Shown: one piece after another, positions 1-4,820 of the stretch
Numbering within the stretch: position 1 is the first letter of the stretch
Layout of the letters: every line of letters starts with the position of its first letter
NCBI GenBank assembly: GCA_021788565.1
Contig: JAJYKO010000473.1
Location: 1-5,359, forward strand
Direction of reading: 5' to 3'
DNA length: 5,359 bases
Origin: Chloroflexota bacterium
GTDB lineage: Bacteria > Chloroflexota > UBA6077
Program-made: the position numbers and the translations under genes
The notes under the pieces: generated by a model
Seen by the model: the letters and a program-made list of their open reading frames with translations, nothing else
Told to the model about the DNA's origin: nothing
The model's database searches: none

Positions 1-180
1 CATGCACTTGGAGCAGTCCCTGGCCTCCAGGTGGATAAAGAAGCCGGTAACAAGGGGTAAGTTTCTCGCCGAACCATACGGCGTGCGGTTGCGTTCGTGT
101 CCCCGGTTCGCCGGTTGTTGCGAACCATAGACCGGAATCGTTGCCCGGCAGGGCTGCCATGAGGCCGGCGGCGAGGGGGT
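1..180. other. Left flank, no supported gene
   Basis: One forward frame is open from the window edge to a TAA at 58-60 and could be the last 19 codons of a gene lying to the left, but 19 residues are too few to identify it. The rest shows no convincing coding. A small dyad lies at 105-111/120-126 (GGTTCGC with GCGAACC, 8-nt loop). If the 181-240 repeat is an integration junction, this flank is the chromosomal sequence that originally lay just downstream of tRNA-Pro, and the dyad might then belong to the original tRNA 3' trailer. No T-rich tail follows it on either strand, so it is not called a terminator. Confidence 0.3.
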
Positions 181-240
181 TGGTCGGGGTGCCCAGACTC
201 GAACTGGGGGCCTCATGGTCCCAAACCATGCGCGCTACCG
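181..240 (-). pseudogene. tRNA-Pro 3' fragment, distal att copy of the direct repeat
   Basis: These 60 bases are identical to 3784-3843 in the same orientation. On the minus strand they hold the end of the D loop, the 3' strand of the D stem, the whole anticodon arm with loop TTTGGGA (anticodon TGG), the variable loop, the T arm with TTCGAGT, the 3' acceptor strand and an encoded CCA. Identity stops at the outer edge of the CCA (180 is T, 3783 is G) and at tRNA nt 17 on the other side. Beyond that, the sequence at 241-256 resembles a D arm only loosely and cannot pair with the acceptor strand, so this copy should not fold as a tRNA. The natural reading is the attachment-site remnant left by integration into the tRNA gene. 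Confidence 0.85.
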
Positions 241-802
241 CTGAGCGGCCTCTGATCTCACATGAAGGCCAATAAGACACCGGTACAACATCCTCACTAC
301 GTCCGCTGCGCTTAGATTACATCACAAGGAGAGTGTAGCTCCGGCTCGGAGAGGATCACAAGCCGCGGCGGCCGACTATCGCCATCCTAGCTGCGGGTCC
401 ACTTGTGCGCTGACCATGCGTGCTGGTCTGCTCGTCCAGTGCATCAATGCCCGTCTCCGCGCGCTCCATGGCGCCAGAGCAGGGGACCGAGGCTCGGCAA
501 TGACATGGCAACTACTCATCTACCTGTATAATGACGACCTGTGGTTGTTCCTTACCTTCGGATCGAGTCTTCCCTTCTCTCAACGGCACTCCGCCAACAC
601 AGTGGACCAGAGTCATTGCCACCTCCCATCCTACTTGCGCGAAGAAAGCGTCCTGCGAGACTTGCTGCTCCAATTTCGGAACAAACGAGTCAATCCACCT
701 GTGATATTCCCAACCCTCGGTGCTGAATAACGAAAGGAGCTTGAACCATACGCGAACATCTACTAGACCCTAAGTGGCGCATCCGGCAAATCGCCATCAC
801 TT

Positions 803-894
803 TTGTAGCCGCAGCCTTTCGCTGCGCGACCTCGTGGGGGCAGACGATCGTGAACCAACGAGACTACGCGCGCCCATGAAGGGCGCGGCTACAA
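803..894. repeat. Structured inverted-repeat element (MITE- or REP-like)
   Basis: Perfect 10-bp terminal inverted repeats, TTGTAGCCGC at 803-812 and GCGGCTACAA at 885-894, enclose three further dyads. These are GCAGC/GCTGC at 811-815/821-825, CTCGT/ACGAG at 831-835/858-862, and CGCGCCC/GGGCGCG at 869-875/881-887. As single-stranded DNA or RNA it could fold into a branched structure. The terminal sequence resembles the GCGGCTACAA-type intergenic palindromes I recall from several environmental phyla; that is recollection, not a search. No target-site duplication is obvious, although weakly matching CCATC and GATGCC sequences lie outside the arms in inverted orientation. Only one copy occurs in the window, so its repetitive nature is inferred. 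Confidence 0.55.
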
Positions 895-1228
895 GATGCC
901 ATGAACTTGCTCGACGCACCACTTAGATAACATGCAGAAGTCTAGAAGTTGGGCCGAATCGGCTAGCTCTACGACCTGGAATTCCGCTCCAGTAGGTCAA
1001 GGAGCTAATGGAGTTGGCCAACGTGGAACTCTCCACGGCGGAGAAGGAGATAATATTCGCCGAGGTGATCGACCCCCAGGTGGAGCATCTACCGGAGCCG
1101 CCGGTTTCACATCAAGTGAAGCAACTTGAACGATCTACAACCGCGGGCTATCATGGAACCACCTTCAACAGATCCCCTAGCACCAGAGGGCCATCTCGTT
1201 CAGCAAAACCTGGTGTAGGTTCCGACCC

Positions 1229-1234
1229 TATACT
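1229..1234 (+). promoter_or_regulatory. Possible -10 box for the nuclease gene
   Basis: TATACT at 1229-1234 differs by one base from the TATAAT consensus and lies 33 nt before the ATG at 1268, giving a short leader that includes the ribosome site. No good -35 hexamer is found at 15-18 nt spacing, so the call is tentative. Confidence 0.25.
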
Positions 1235-1267
1235 TGCGAAAGGAAGCTGGAGAAAGGAGAGCTAGCC

Positions 1268-2353
1268 ATGGGGGACTCCACTCGTCAGACTCTCTCCGAG
1301 GCACTCCTCAAGGTCAGAAGGAGGATCCAACAGACTCGCGAGCGCAGGGAAGGCATCGGCGAACAGAATACCAAGGCTACGCTCATCGACCCTATCCTGT
1401 CTGCCTTGGGGTGGGATATCCAGGAACTGGATGAAGTCTCCAGGGAATACCGGCGAAAACCCCAGGACAACCCTGTCGACTACGCCCTCTTCCTCCTTCG
1501 CTCACCACGATTGTTTGTCGAGGCCAAGGCGCTGGAGAAGGATCTCAACGATCGGAGGTGGGCATCCCAAATCCTTGGTTACGCCACTGTCGTTGGCGTG
1601 GAGTGGTGCGTTCTAACGAATGGAGACGAGTACCGGCTTTACAACTCTCACGCCGCCGTTGATGTGGACGAAAAGTTGTTTCGCACCGTCTGCATCTCGG
1701 ATCCCACCCAGGAGCAACACACCCTCGACACCCTGGAGCTCCTGTCGAAGGATAAGATGGGGGAAAATATCCTGAGTGTTCTCTGGAATGCCCACTTCAT
1801 CGATCGCAACGTCGGCATCGCCCTGCGCGACCTCCTTCACAACGAGGATGCCGGCCTTGTCCGTCTTATCCGAAAGAAGACCCCTGGCCTCAGCCCCCTT
1901 GAAATCAAAGGGGCTCTCAAGCGAGCCGATATCAGGATTGACTTCCCCGCCGTTACCCTGACTCCAGCGCCCACGGTCATCACGGGCGAGCAACCGCTGA
2001 AGCCAGGTGGAAAAGCGAGGAAGCGCGCCCCCAAGCAAGGCCGTACGACTATCGCTGACGCTATCGCTGCTGGCCTCATCATGCCACCACTAGAAATCGA
2101 AGTGCAATTCAAGAAGAAGAGGGTCACCGCGACCCTCAACAGCGATGGGACAATCACCTTCGACGGACAGATCTACGACTCTCCGTCGACGGCAGCCGGC
2201 ATGGTGAGGAATAGCGTAAGCGGACCACCCCCCGATGGGCGATCGATTTGGCAAACCAATGGGTGGACCTTTTGGAGGTATCGGGACCGAACTACGGGCG
2301 ATTTGCTGCGGCTGGATCACCTACGGGAGTTGCTCAACACAGGGAGTGTGTGA
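1268..2353 (+). CDS. HsdR-N (PD-(D/E)XK) nuclease-like protein with C-terminal RAMA domain
   Basis: This 361-residue protein resembles the solitary proteins carrying the type I restriction enzyme R-subunit N-terminal domain (HSDR_N_2/COG4748-like). Residues 10-50 hold the N-terminal signature with E32 in GEQNTKATLIDPIL and LGWD at 47-50. The nuclease core shows D71 in PVDYAL, E85-A86-K87 in FVEAK, and a Q101-x3-Y105 motif as in HsdR and RecB-type nucleases. VEWCVLTNGDEYRLY follows at 111-125, so every expected catalytic position is present. A basic, proline-rich linker lies at about 230-258. Residues about 260-355 fit a RAMA domain (SPSTAA at 305-310, NGWTFW at 331-336), a module associated with restriction and adenine methylase proteins and thought to recognise modified DNA. 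There is no helicase motor, specificity subunit or methyltransferase nearby. The ATG is chosen for AAGGAG at 1254-1259 with 8-nt spacing. The likely role is cytoplasmic anti-phage or anti-plasmid defence; the substrate is unknown. Domain assignment is firm, biological role inferred. Confidence 0.9.
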   Translation: MGDSTRQTLSEALLKVRRRIQQTRERREGIGEQNTKATLIDPILSALGWDIQELDEVSREYRRKPQDNPVDYALFLLRSPRLFVEAKALEKDLNDRRWASQILGYATVVGVEWCVLTNGDEYRLYNSHAAVDVDEKLFRTVCISDPTQEQHTLDTLELLSKDKMGENILSVLWNAHFIDRNVGIALRDLLHNEDAGLVRLIRKKTPGLSPLEIKGALKRADIRIDFPAVTLTPAPTVITGEQPLKPGGKARKRAPKQGRTTIADAIAAGLIMPPLEIEVQFKKKRVTATLNSDGTITFDGQIYDSPSTAAGMVRNSVSGPPPDGRSIWQTNGWTFWRYRDRTTGDLLRLDHLRELLNTGSV

Positions 2354-2396
2354 TTCTATCCGAGGGGATCCCCGCGACCTAGCTCCAGGAGGTGGC

Positions 2397-2468
2397 GTGA
2401 CCGACGTATCCGTGGTGACGCTATCTGCACCAATGAGGCTTCAGTTGGCTACATCGAGGTTTAGCTAA
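2397..2468 (+). CDS. Possible 23-residue micro-ORF
   Basis: A GTG at 2397 is preceded by AGGAGG (2387-2392) with a rather short 4-nt gap, and the frame runs 23 codons to TAA at 2466-2468 (VTDVSVVTLSAPMRLQ and on). It lies 43 nt after the nuclease stop codon and could be co-transcribed with it. The peptide has no recognisable family, no clear membrane segment and no other support beyond the Shine-Dalgarno match, so it may be chance. Confidence 0.15.
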   Translation: MTDVSVVTLSAPMRLQLATSRFS

Positions 2469-2541
2469 GCTCCCTCCCTTTTGCCTCTCGAAGTGGATGC
2501 GTGTGCGATAGGCAGGTCCCAGAGGCCGCTTCGCGAATGAG

Positions 2542-2593
2542 CTGAGTTAGCCGCCGGCAGGCGTCGAGAGACGCCTGCCGGCGGCTAACTCAG
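2542..2593. terminator. Perfect 24-bp hairpin between convergent genes, possible bidirectional terminator
   Basis: Bases 2542-2565 pair without a mismatch with 2570-2593 around the loop GAGA. On the plus strand this is a GNRA tetraloop closed by C-G. The hairpin sits between the plus-strand nuclease gene and the minus-strand permease and overlaps the permease stop codon (2590-2592). The position suits a shared terminator, but neither strand has a U-rich tract after the stem, so it is not a canonical rho-independent terminator. Alternatives are a U-less terminator, an RNA-stability element, or a palindromic repeat inserted at the gene end. Confidence 0.6.
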
Positions 2594-3513
2594 TCGAAGC
2601 TGGGTCCGTCATTCCTGTACAGGAACAGCATCGCCCCGATCAGAAGAGTGGCGCCGAGTATCCCAAGGGTTCCAAGCCGCTCGCTGAAGATAAGCATGGC
2701 CAGCATAGTGGAAGTCATGGGCTCGGCCAGGGCTCCTATGCTTGCCACGGTCGCAGTCGCCGCGCGCATGCCGTGGAAGAACAATGCGTAGGCTAATGCT
2801 GTGGGCACCAGCCCAAGGTATGCGAGCAGAAGCCAGCCTCCCAATGGGTAGCCGACCACCACATTGCTGGTCGCAATGGAAACGGTTAGTAGCAACGCTG
2901 CCCCGACTGTCACGACAACGGCGATGGTCTTCAGTGGATCATACCGACCGGCAAGGCGGCGGCTCGCCAGGAACAGCAGCGCGGAGCACAGTCCGGCCGC
3001 AAGCGCCAGCGAGATTCCCTCCACGCTGTTGGTCTGCGACCCGGTGCTGCTTGCCCCAACGTCGACGAGCAGCACCGTGCCCAGCAGAGCGCAGGCCAGT
3101 GCTCCGGCCACAGCCAGGGTCAACCGCTCCCGAAGTAGGGTGGCAGAGAGCACGGCCACCAGGACGGGTGTGGTGCAGACCGTCACCAGCGTCGCCGCCG
3201 CGACCCCCGCTCGCGAGATGGCTGAGAAGTAGCAGGCCTGTGATATCCCCATCGACGCGCCAGCGAGCACTATCAGCGCGAAGTCGGTACTTTTAACGTT
3301 GAAAGCGCGGCGGCCATGGGTGTGCCAGCTGACCGCGAGCAACACCGGCGCCCCCAGCGCCAATCGGAGAGCAGCGACCGAAATGGGGGTGGTCACTGCC
3401 AACCCGTAGATCAACTTAGTCGTGACACCCGAGGTGCCCCAGAGGACCCCAGCGAGGAGTATGAACAGCAGTCCGCGCCGAGATGTGGCGCGGCTAATTG
3501 CACCAGTATTCAA
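2590..3513 (-). CDS. EamA/DMT superfamily permease (10-TM exporter)
   Basis: This 307-residue integral membrane protein belongs to the drug/metabolite transporter superfamily, EamA family, whose members usually export amino acids, other metabolites or toxic compounds. The length and two-repeat organisation are normal. The first EamA repeat covers about 14-150, with AGVLWGTSGV at 21-30 and CTTPVLVAVL plus LLRERLT at 113-132. The second covers about 165-300, with YLGLVPTALAYALFFHGMR at 232-250, AEP at 263-265 and FSERL at 276-280. About ten hydrophobic segments are visible. The substrate cannot be deduced. The start is TTG at 3513, supported by AGGAAAGG 10 nt upstream, and no ATG is in frame nearby. 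An interrupted palindrome GCTGA-T-TCAGC at 3555-3565 lies about 40 nt upstream and could be an operator. The gene converges on the nuclease gene and ends inside the long hairpin. It is likely an ordinary chromosomal-type gene captured as cargo. Confidence 0.92.
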   Translation of the reverse strand: MNTGAISRATSRRGLLFILLAGVLWGTSGVTTKLIYGLAVTTPISVAALRLALGAPVLLAVSWHTHGRRAFNVKSTDFALIVLAGASMGISQACYFSAISRAGVAAATLVTVCTTPVLVAVLSATLLRERLTLAVAGALACALLGTVLLVDVGASSTGSQTNSVEGISLALAAGLCSALLFLASRRLAGRYDPLKTIAVVVTVGAALLLTVSIATSNVVVGYPLGGWLLLAYLGLVPTALAYALFFHGMRAATATVASIGALAEPMTSTMLAMLIFSERLGTLGILGATLLIGAMLFLYRNDGPSFD

Positions 3514-3523
3514 GGGAGTTGAT

Positions 3524-3531
3524 CCTTTCCT
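3524..3531 (-). promoter_or_regulatory. Ribosome binding site supporting the TTG start of the permease
   Basis: On the minus strand AGGAAAGG lies 10 nt before TTG (3513-3511). It is the only good Shine-Dalgarno match in front of the conserved N-terminal membrane segment, and it decides the unusual start codon. Confidence 0.6.
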
Positions 3532-3638
3532 CTAGCAGGTTTGCTCGGTGATGGGCTGATTCAGCTCAATGCCAGCGGGGGCAGGATCGGCATAGCTAAC
3601 CGAGGGCCTGTTTGAGATGGCCCGCAAGAAGAGTCTGG

Positions 3639-3669
3639 CCGCCTGCCCTTTTCAGACGAGGGCGGGCGG
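3639..3669. repeat. GC-rich hairpin between permease and tRNA-Pro
   Basis: CCGCCTGCCC (3639-3648) pairs with GGGCGGGCGG (3660-3669) through ten base pairs including one T-G wobble, with an 11-nt loop containing TTTT. It lies inside the putative island next to its tRNA-side end. No U tract follows on either strand. Its role is unknown; it could be an intergenic structure or part of an attachment-site arm region. Confidence 0.4.
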
Positions 3670-3731
3670 TGGGGGGCAAACGGCGTAGGGGATCAACCGC
3701 ATTATCGGACCGTCCAGACAACTTGAGATAG

Positions 3732-3763
3732 GAGAACCGGCTCACCGAGTGAGCCATGTTCTC
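3732..3763 (-). repeat. Dyad just downstream of the tRNA-Pro 3' end
   Basis: A perfect 7-bp stem GGCTCAC/GTGAGCC (3739-3745/3749-3755, loop CGA) is extended by GAGAA/TTCTC (3732-3736/3759-3763) across a small internal loop. It begins about 20 nt past the CCA of tRNA-Pro in the direction of transcription, so it could end or protect the tRNA transcript. There is no T-rich tail. If the island model is right, this trailer is supplied by the element rather than by the original chromosome. Confidence 0.4.
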
Positions 3764-3783
3764 GCGGCTCGCAGCACCTGAAG

Positions 3784-3843
3784 TGGTCGGGGTGCCCAGA
3801 CTCGAACTGGGGGCCTCATGGTCCCAAACCATGCGCGCTACCG
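3784..3843 (-). repeat. 60-bp direct repeat, tRNA-side att copy
   Basis: This stretch is identical base for base to 181-240, with 3603 bp between equivalent positions. It runs from tRNA nt 17 through the CCA, so the copy inside the element restores a full tRNA after integration. The sharp loss of identity at the CCA edge suggests a precise att core rather than random duplication. Confidence 0.9.
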
Positions 3844-3859
3844 ACTGCGCTACACCCCG
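3784..3859 (-). tRNA. tRNA-Pro (anticodon UGG), CCA encoded
   Basis: A complete cloverleaf reads on the minus strand. The acceptor stem CGGGGTG pairs with CACCCCG and is followed by discriminator A73 (3787) and encoded CCA (3786-3784). The D stem is GCGC/GCGC with an 8-nt loop, the anticodon stem CATGG/CCATG has loop TTTGGGA giving anticodon TGG, the variable loop has 5 nt, and the T stem CCCAG/CTGGG has loop TTCGAGT. All stems are perfectly paired at 73 nt plus CCA. It decodes proline CCA and, by wobble, other CCN codons. Its 3' 60 nt are duplicated exactly at 181-240, marking it as the probable integration target, and the gene stays intact. Confidence 0.97.
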
Positions 3860-3931
3860 AATGCGCTACCGTTCCGCCGAACTATGAGGTCCGGGACGCA
3901 AAAGCGTCGGCGCAGAACTGCGACGCGTTCA

Positions 3932-3940
3932 TTATAGCAT
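3932..3940 (-). promoter_or_regulatory. Extended -10 promoter of tRNA-Pro
   Basis: The minus strand reads TGCTATAAT, a perfect TATAAT (3937-3932) with the TGn extension (3940-3938). No good -35 is seen at the usual distance, which an extended -10 can offset. Transcription would start near 3925 and give a 5' leader of about 65 nt before tRNA nt 1, containing a small GACGC/GCGTC dyad, to be removed by RNase P. Confidence 0.6.
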
Positions 3941-3999
3941 CTCGAGAAAGGCAAGCCCAGTTGCTACGCTGTGGTTGGTGGCGTGGTAACGTGGGTGGA

Positions 4000-4034
4000 A
4001 AGAAATGGCCCCTCGGGGAGACACCGAGGGGCCA
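4000..4034 (-). terminator. Rho-independent terminator of the DUF3303 gene
   Basis: An 11-bp perfect stem (4006-4016 with 4024-4034, GC-rich, 7-nt loop) is followed on the minus strand by the T-rich tract TTTCTTTCC. It lies about 50 nt after the DUF3303 stop codon and is in the right orientation to end that transcript, insulating it from tRNA-Pro. Confidence 0.85.
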
Positions 4035-4086
4035 GGGTGAGCAGCAGTGCGCAGTGGCTCTCGATCGGCCACGCACGCAGCCGCGG

Positions 4087-4359
4087 CTAGTGCGGCATCC
4101 TCTGCTTGGCCACTTTGATCCCATCCTCGGCGGTAATCGCGGGGACGATGGTGATGTCAAAGACATCGTCCCAGGCCGAGATGGCCTCCTCCATCGGGGC
4201 GATGCTTTCTCCCTCGAAGGCGAGAATCACGTTCGGGTCGGGCGTTAGCAGCCAATACTCGGCTACCGTCCGGACACCCTCGGGAGCCTGCCACTCGAGT
4301 CGTCGAGGCAAAGTCTCTTTCGTTGAGATTTTCTTCTTAAGTAGAGCTACGAACAGCAT
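4087..4359 (-). CDS. DUF3303 family small protein
   Basis: This 90-residue soluble protein matches my recollection of the DUF3303 pattern: an N-terminal strand MLFVALL, then LEWQAPEGVRTVAEYWL at 21-37, DPNVILAFEGES at 41-52, and DVFDITIVPAITAEDG at 65-80. The family is small, probably a ferredoxin-like alpha/beta fold of the dimeric barrel kind, and has no established biochemical role. The frame is open 10 codons further upstream, but the ATG at 4359 is preferred because GGAGG sits 6 nt before it and family similarity begins there. A strong terminator follows. It probably lies outside the island, in flanking chromosome. Confidence 0.85.
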   Translation of the reverse strand: MLFVALLKKKISTKETLPRRLEWQAPEGVRTVAEYWLLTPDPNVILAFEGESIAPMEEAISAWDDVFDITIVPAITAEDGIKVAKQRMPH

Positions 4360-4365
4360 CTTTCG

Positions 4366-4370
4366 CCTCC
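4366..4370 (-). promoter_or_regulatory. Shine-Dalgarno fixing the DUF3303 start
   Basis: GGAGG on the minus strand lies 6 nt before ATG 4359-4357. It places the start at the second methionine of the frame rather than 10 codons upstream. Confidence 0.7.
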
Positions 4371-4372
4371 GT

Positions 4373-4396
4373 TTGACGAAGAGCGTCAATCGTCAA
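4373..4396 (-). promoter_or_regulatory. TTGACG-type repeats in the DUF3303 leader
   Basis: TTGACG at 4373-4378 is inverted relative to CGTCAA at 4384-4389 (5-nt gap), and a second CGTCAA follows at 4391-4396. The cluster sits 2 bp upstream of the Shine-Dalgarno. It could be an operator, a leader hairpin next to the ribosome site, or minus-strand TTGACG hexamers acting as -35 elements, although no matching -10 box is seen. Confidence 0.25.
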
Positions 4397-4547
4397 CATT
4401 GGTCTGACACACGCCATTCGGCGAGTCCTGGAATGTAGACGTACGGGTGGTTCGCAAACCGCCGCTACAGCGGGGATCCCGGGGCGCCGGCCGCCAAGGC
4501 GTCGATTCCAGGGTGTCAGTAAACTTGTAAGCAGCACCAGCGACTTC

Positions 4548-4769
4548 TCACATCCCGAACTGCGTCTTGACCTCTGCCCACTCGATCACCTGTGCCGGGT
4601 ATACACCATCCACCGGCAATTCCGGCACTTTGGCGAGGCAATCGATCAAGGCTTGCTCCGACTCCGCGTCCCATTCGCGGGCAATCTTACCTGCCCCGGC
4701 CACTGTCAGCGTTCTGACACATTGAGCCTGCGGGGTCAGAACCGAAAGGACCCTCTTGACGATCTTCAT
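4548..4769 (-). CDS. Small hypothetical protein, unrecognised
   Basis: This 73-residue protein begins MKIVKRVLSVLTPQ, with a basic N terminus, continues through WDAESEQALIDCLAKVPELP at 33-52, and ends in an acidic region with QVIEWAEVK. The mixed charged and hydrophobic pattern and the codon usage look coding, but I recognise no family. The resemblance of the WDAE...L..VP segment to PCP-reductase-type domains is too weak to use. The frame extends upstream to a TTG at 4820, but the extra 17 residues (SRGERGPGSQGG) look non-coding and neither start has a clear Shine-Dalgarno. It lies 188 nt upstream of the DUF3303 gene on the same strand and could share a transcript. Confidence 0.45.
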   Translation of the reverse strand: MKIVKRVLSVLTPQAQCVRTLTVAGAGKIAREWDAESEQALIDCLAKVPELPVDGVYPAQVIEWAEVKTQFGM

Positions 4770-4820
4770 TAGCTGGGTGCAGCCGCCCTGGCTGCCCGGC
4801 CCCCTTTCTCCCCGGGACAA

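Larger units (their letters stand above)
241..1267. other. Gene-poor kilobase inside the repeat-bounded segment
   Basis: Several frames are open for 60-100 codons, but none has convincing composition, a good ribosome site and a recognisable product. The frame at 416-730 has no family signature. The frame at 1008-1265 has AAGGAG only 3 nt before its ATG, begins with an acidic stretch (MELANVELSTAEKE) and ends 2 nt before the start of the nuclease gene. Its second half looks non-coding, so it is noted but not called. Also present are a small dyad at 338-350 (CTCCG/CGGAG) and the structured inverted-repeat element at 803-894. The stretch may contain decayed mobility genes or non-coding RNA, but nothing shows this directly. 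Confidence 0.5.
181..3783. mobile_element. Putative tRNA-Pro-integrated genomic island without integrase (~3.6 kb)
   Basis: The segment is bounded by a 60-bp perfect direct repeat of a tRNA 3' end. The intact gene is on the right and its 3' side faces the segment, which is the geometry made by tyrosine-recombinase integration into a tRNA gene. Contents are a gene-poor kilobase with a palindromic repeat, an HsdR-N/RAMA nuclease-like gene, a long hairpin and an EamA transporter. No open frame resembles an integrase, excisionase or replication protein. The element is therefore either a deletion remnant, a passive element moved by an integrase supplied elsewhere, or the product of an unrelated duplication. 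A 60-bp exact repeat is also a place where short-read assemblies can misjoin, which limits confidence. Confidence 0.55.

Noticed and set aside
60..95. Possible group II intron 3' domain suggested by ACCATACGGCGTGCGGTT
   Set aside because: Only a short imperfect hairpin; no domain V consensus and no reverse transcriptase reading frame nearby.
416..730. 104-codon plus-strand frame
   Set aside because: No Shine-Dalgarno, no recognisable motif, composition not coding-like; it overlaps other equally open frames.
1613..2320. Minus-strand frames opposite the nuclease gene
   Set aside because: They are shadows of a well-supported plus-strand gene with intact domain motifs.
246..2531. 11-bp inverted match AGCGGCCTCTG near 245 and 2520
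   Set aside because: Matches of this length are expected by chance in a window of this size.
2742..3296. Plus-strand 184-codon frame opposite the permease
   Set aside because: Antisense shadow, very Arg/Pro/Ser rich, while the minus strand encodes a clear EamA permease.
3596..3832. Minus-strand frame beginning MVWDHEAPSSSLGTPT
   Set aside because: Its start is the translated 3' half of tRNA-Pro, a known type of spurious protein call, and the rest has no family signature or ribosome site.
3835..3871. Short repeat GCGCTACCG inside and just upstream of tRNA-Pro
   Set aside because: Only 9 bp and compatible with chance; not evidence for an older integration.
4548..4769. PCP-reductase-like domain in the small hypothetical protein
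   Set aside because: Only a few residues of a common W/E/L/VP pattern agree; no other part of the domain follows.
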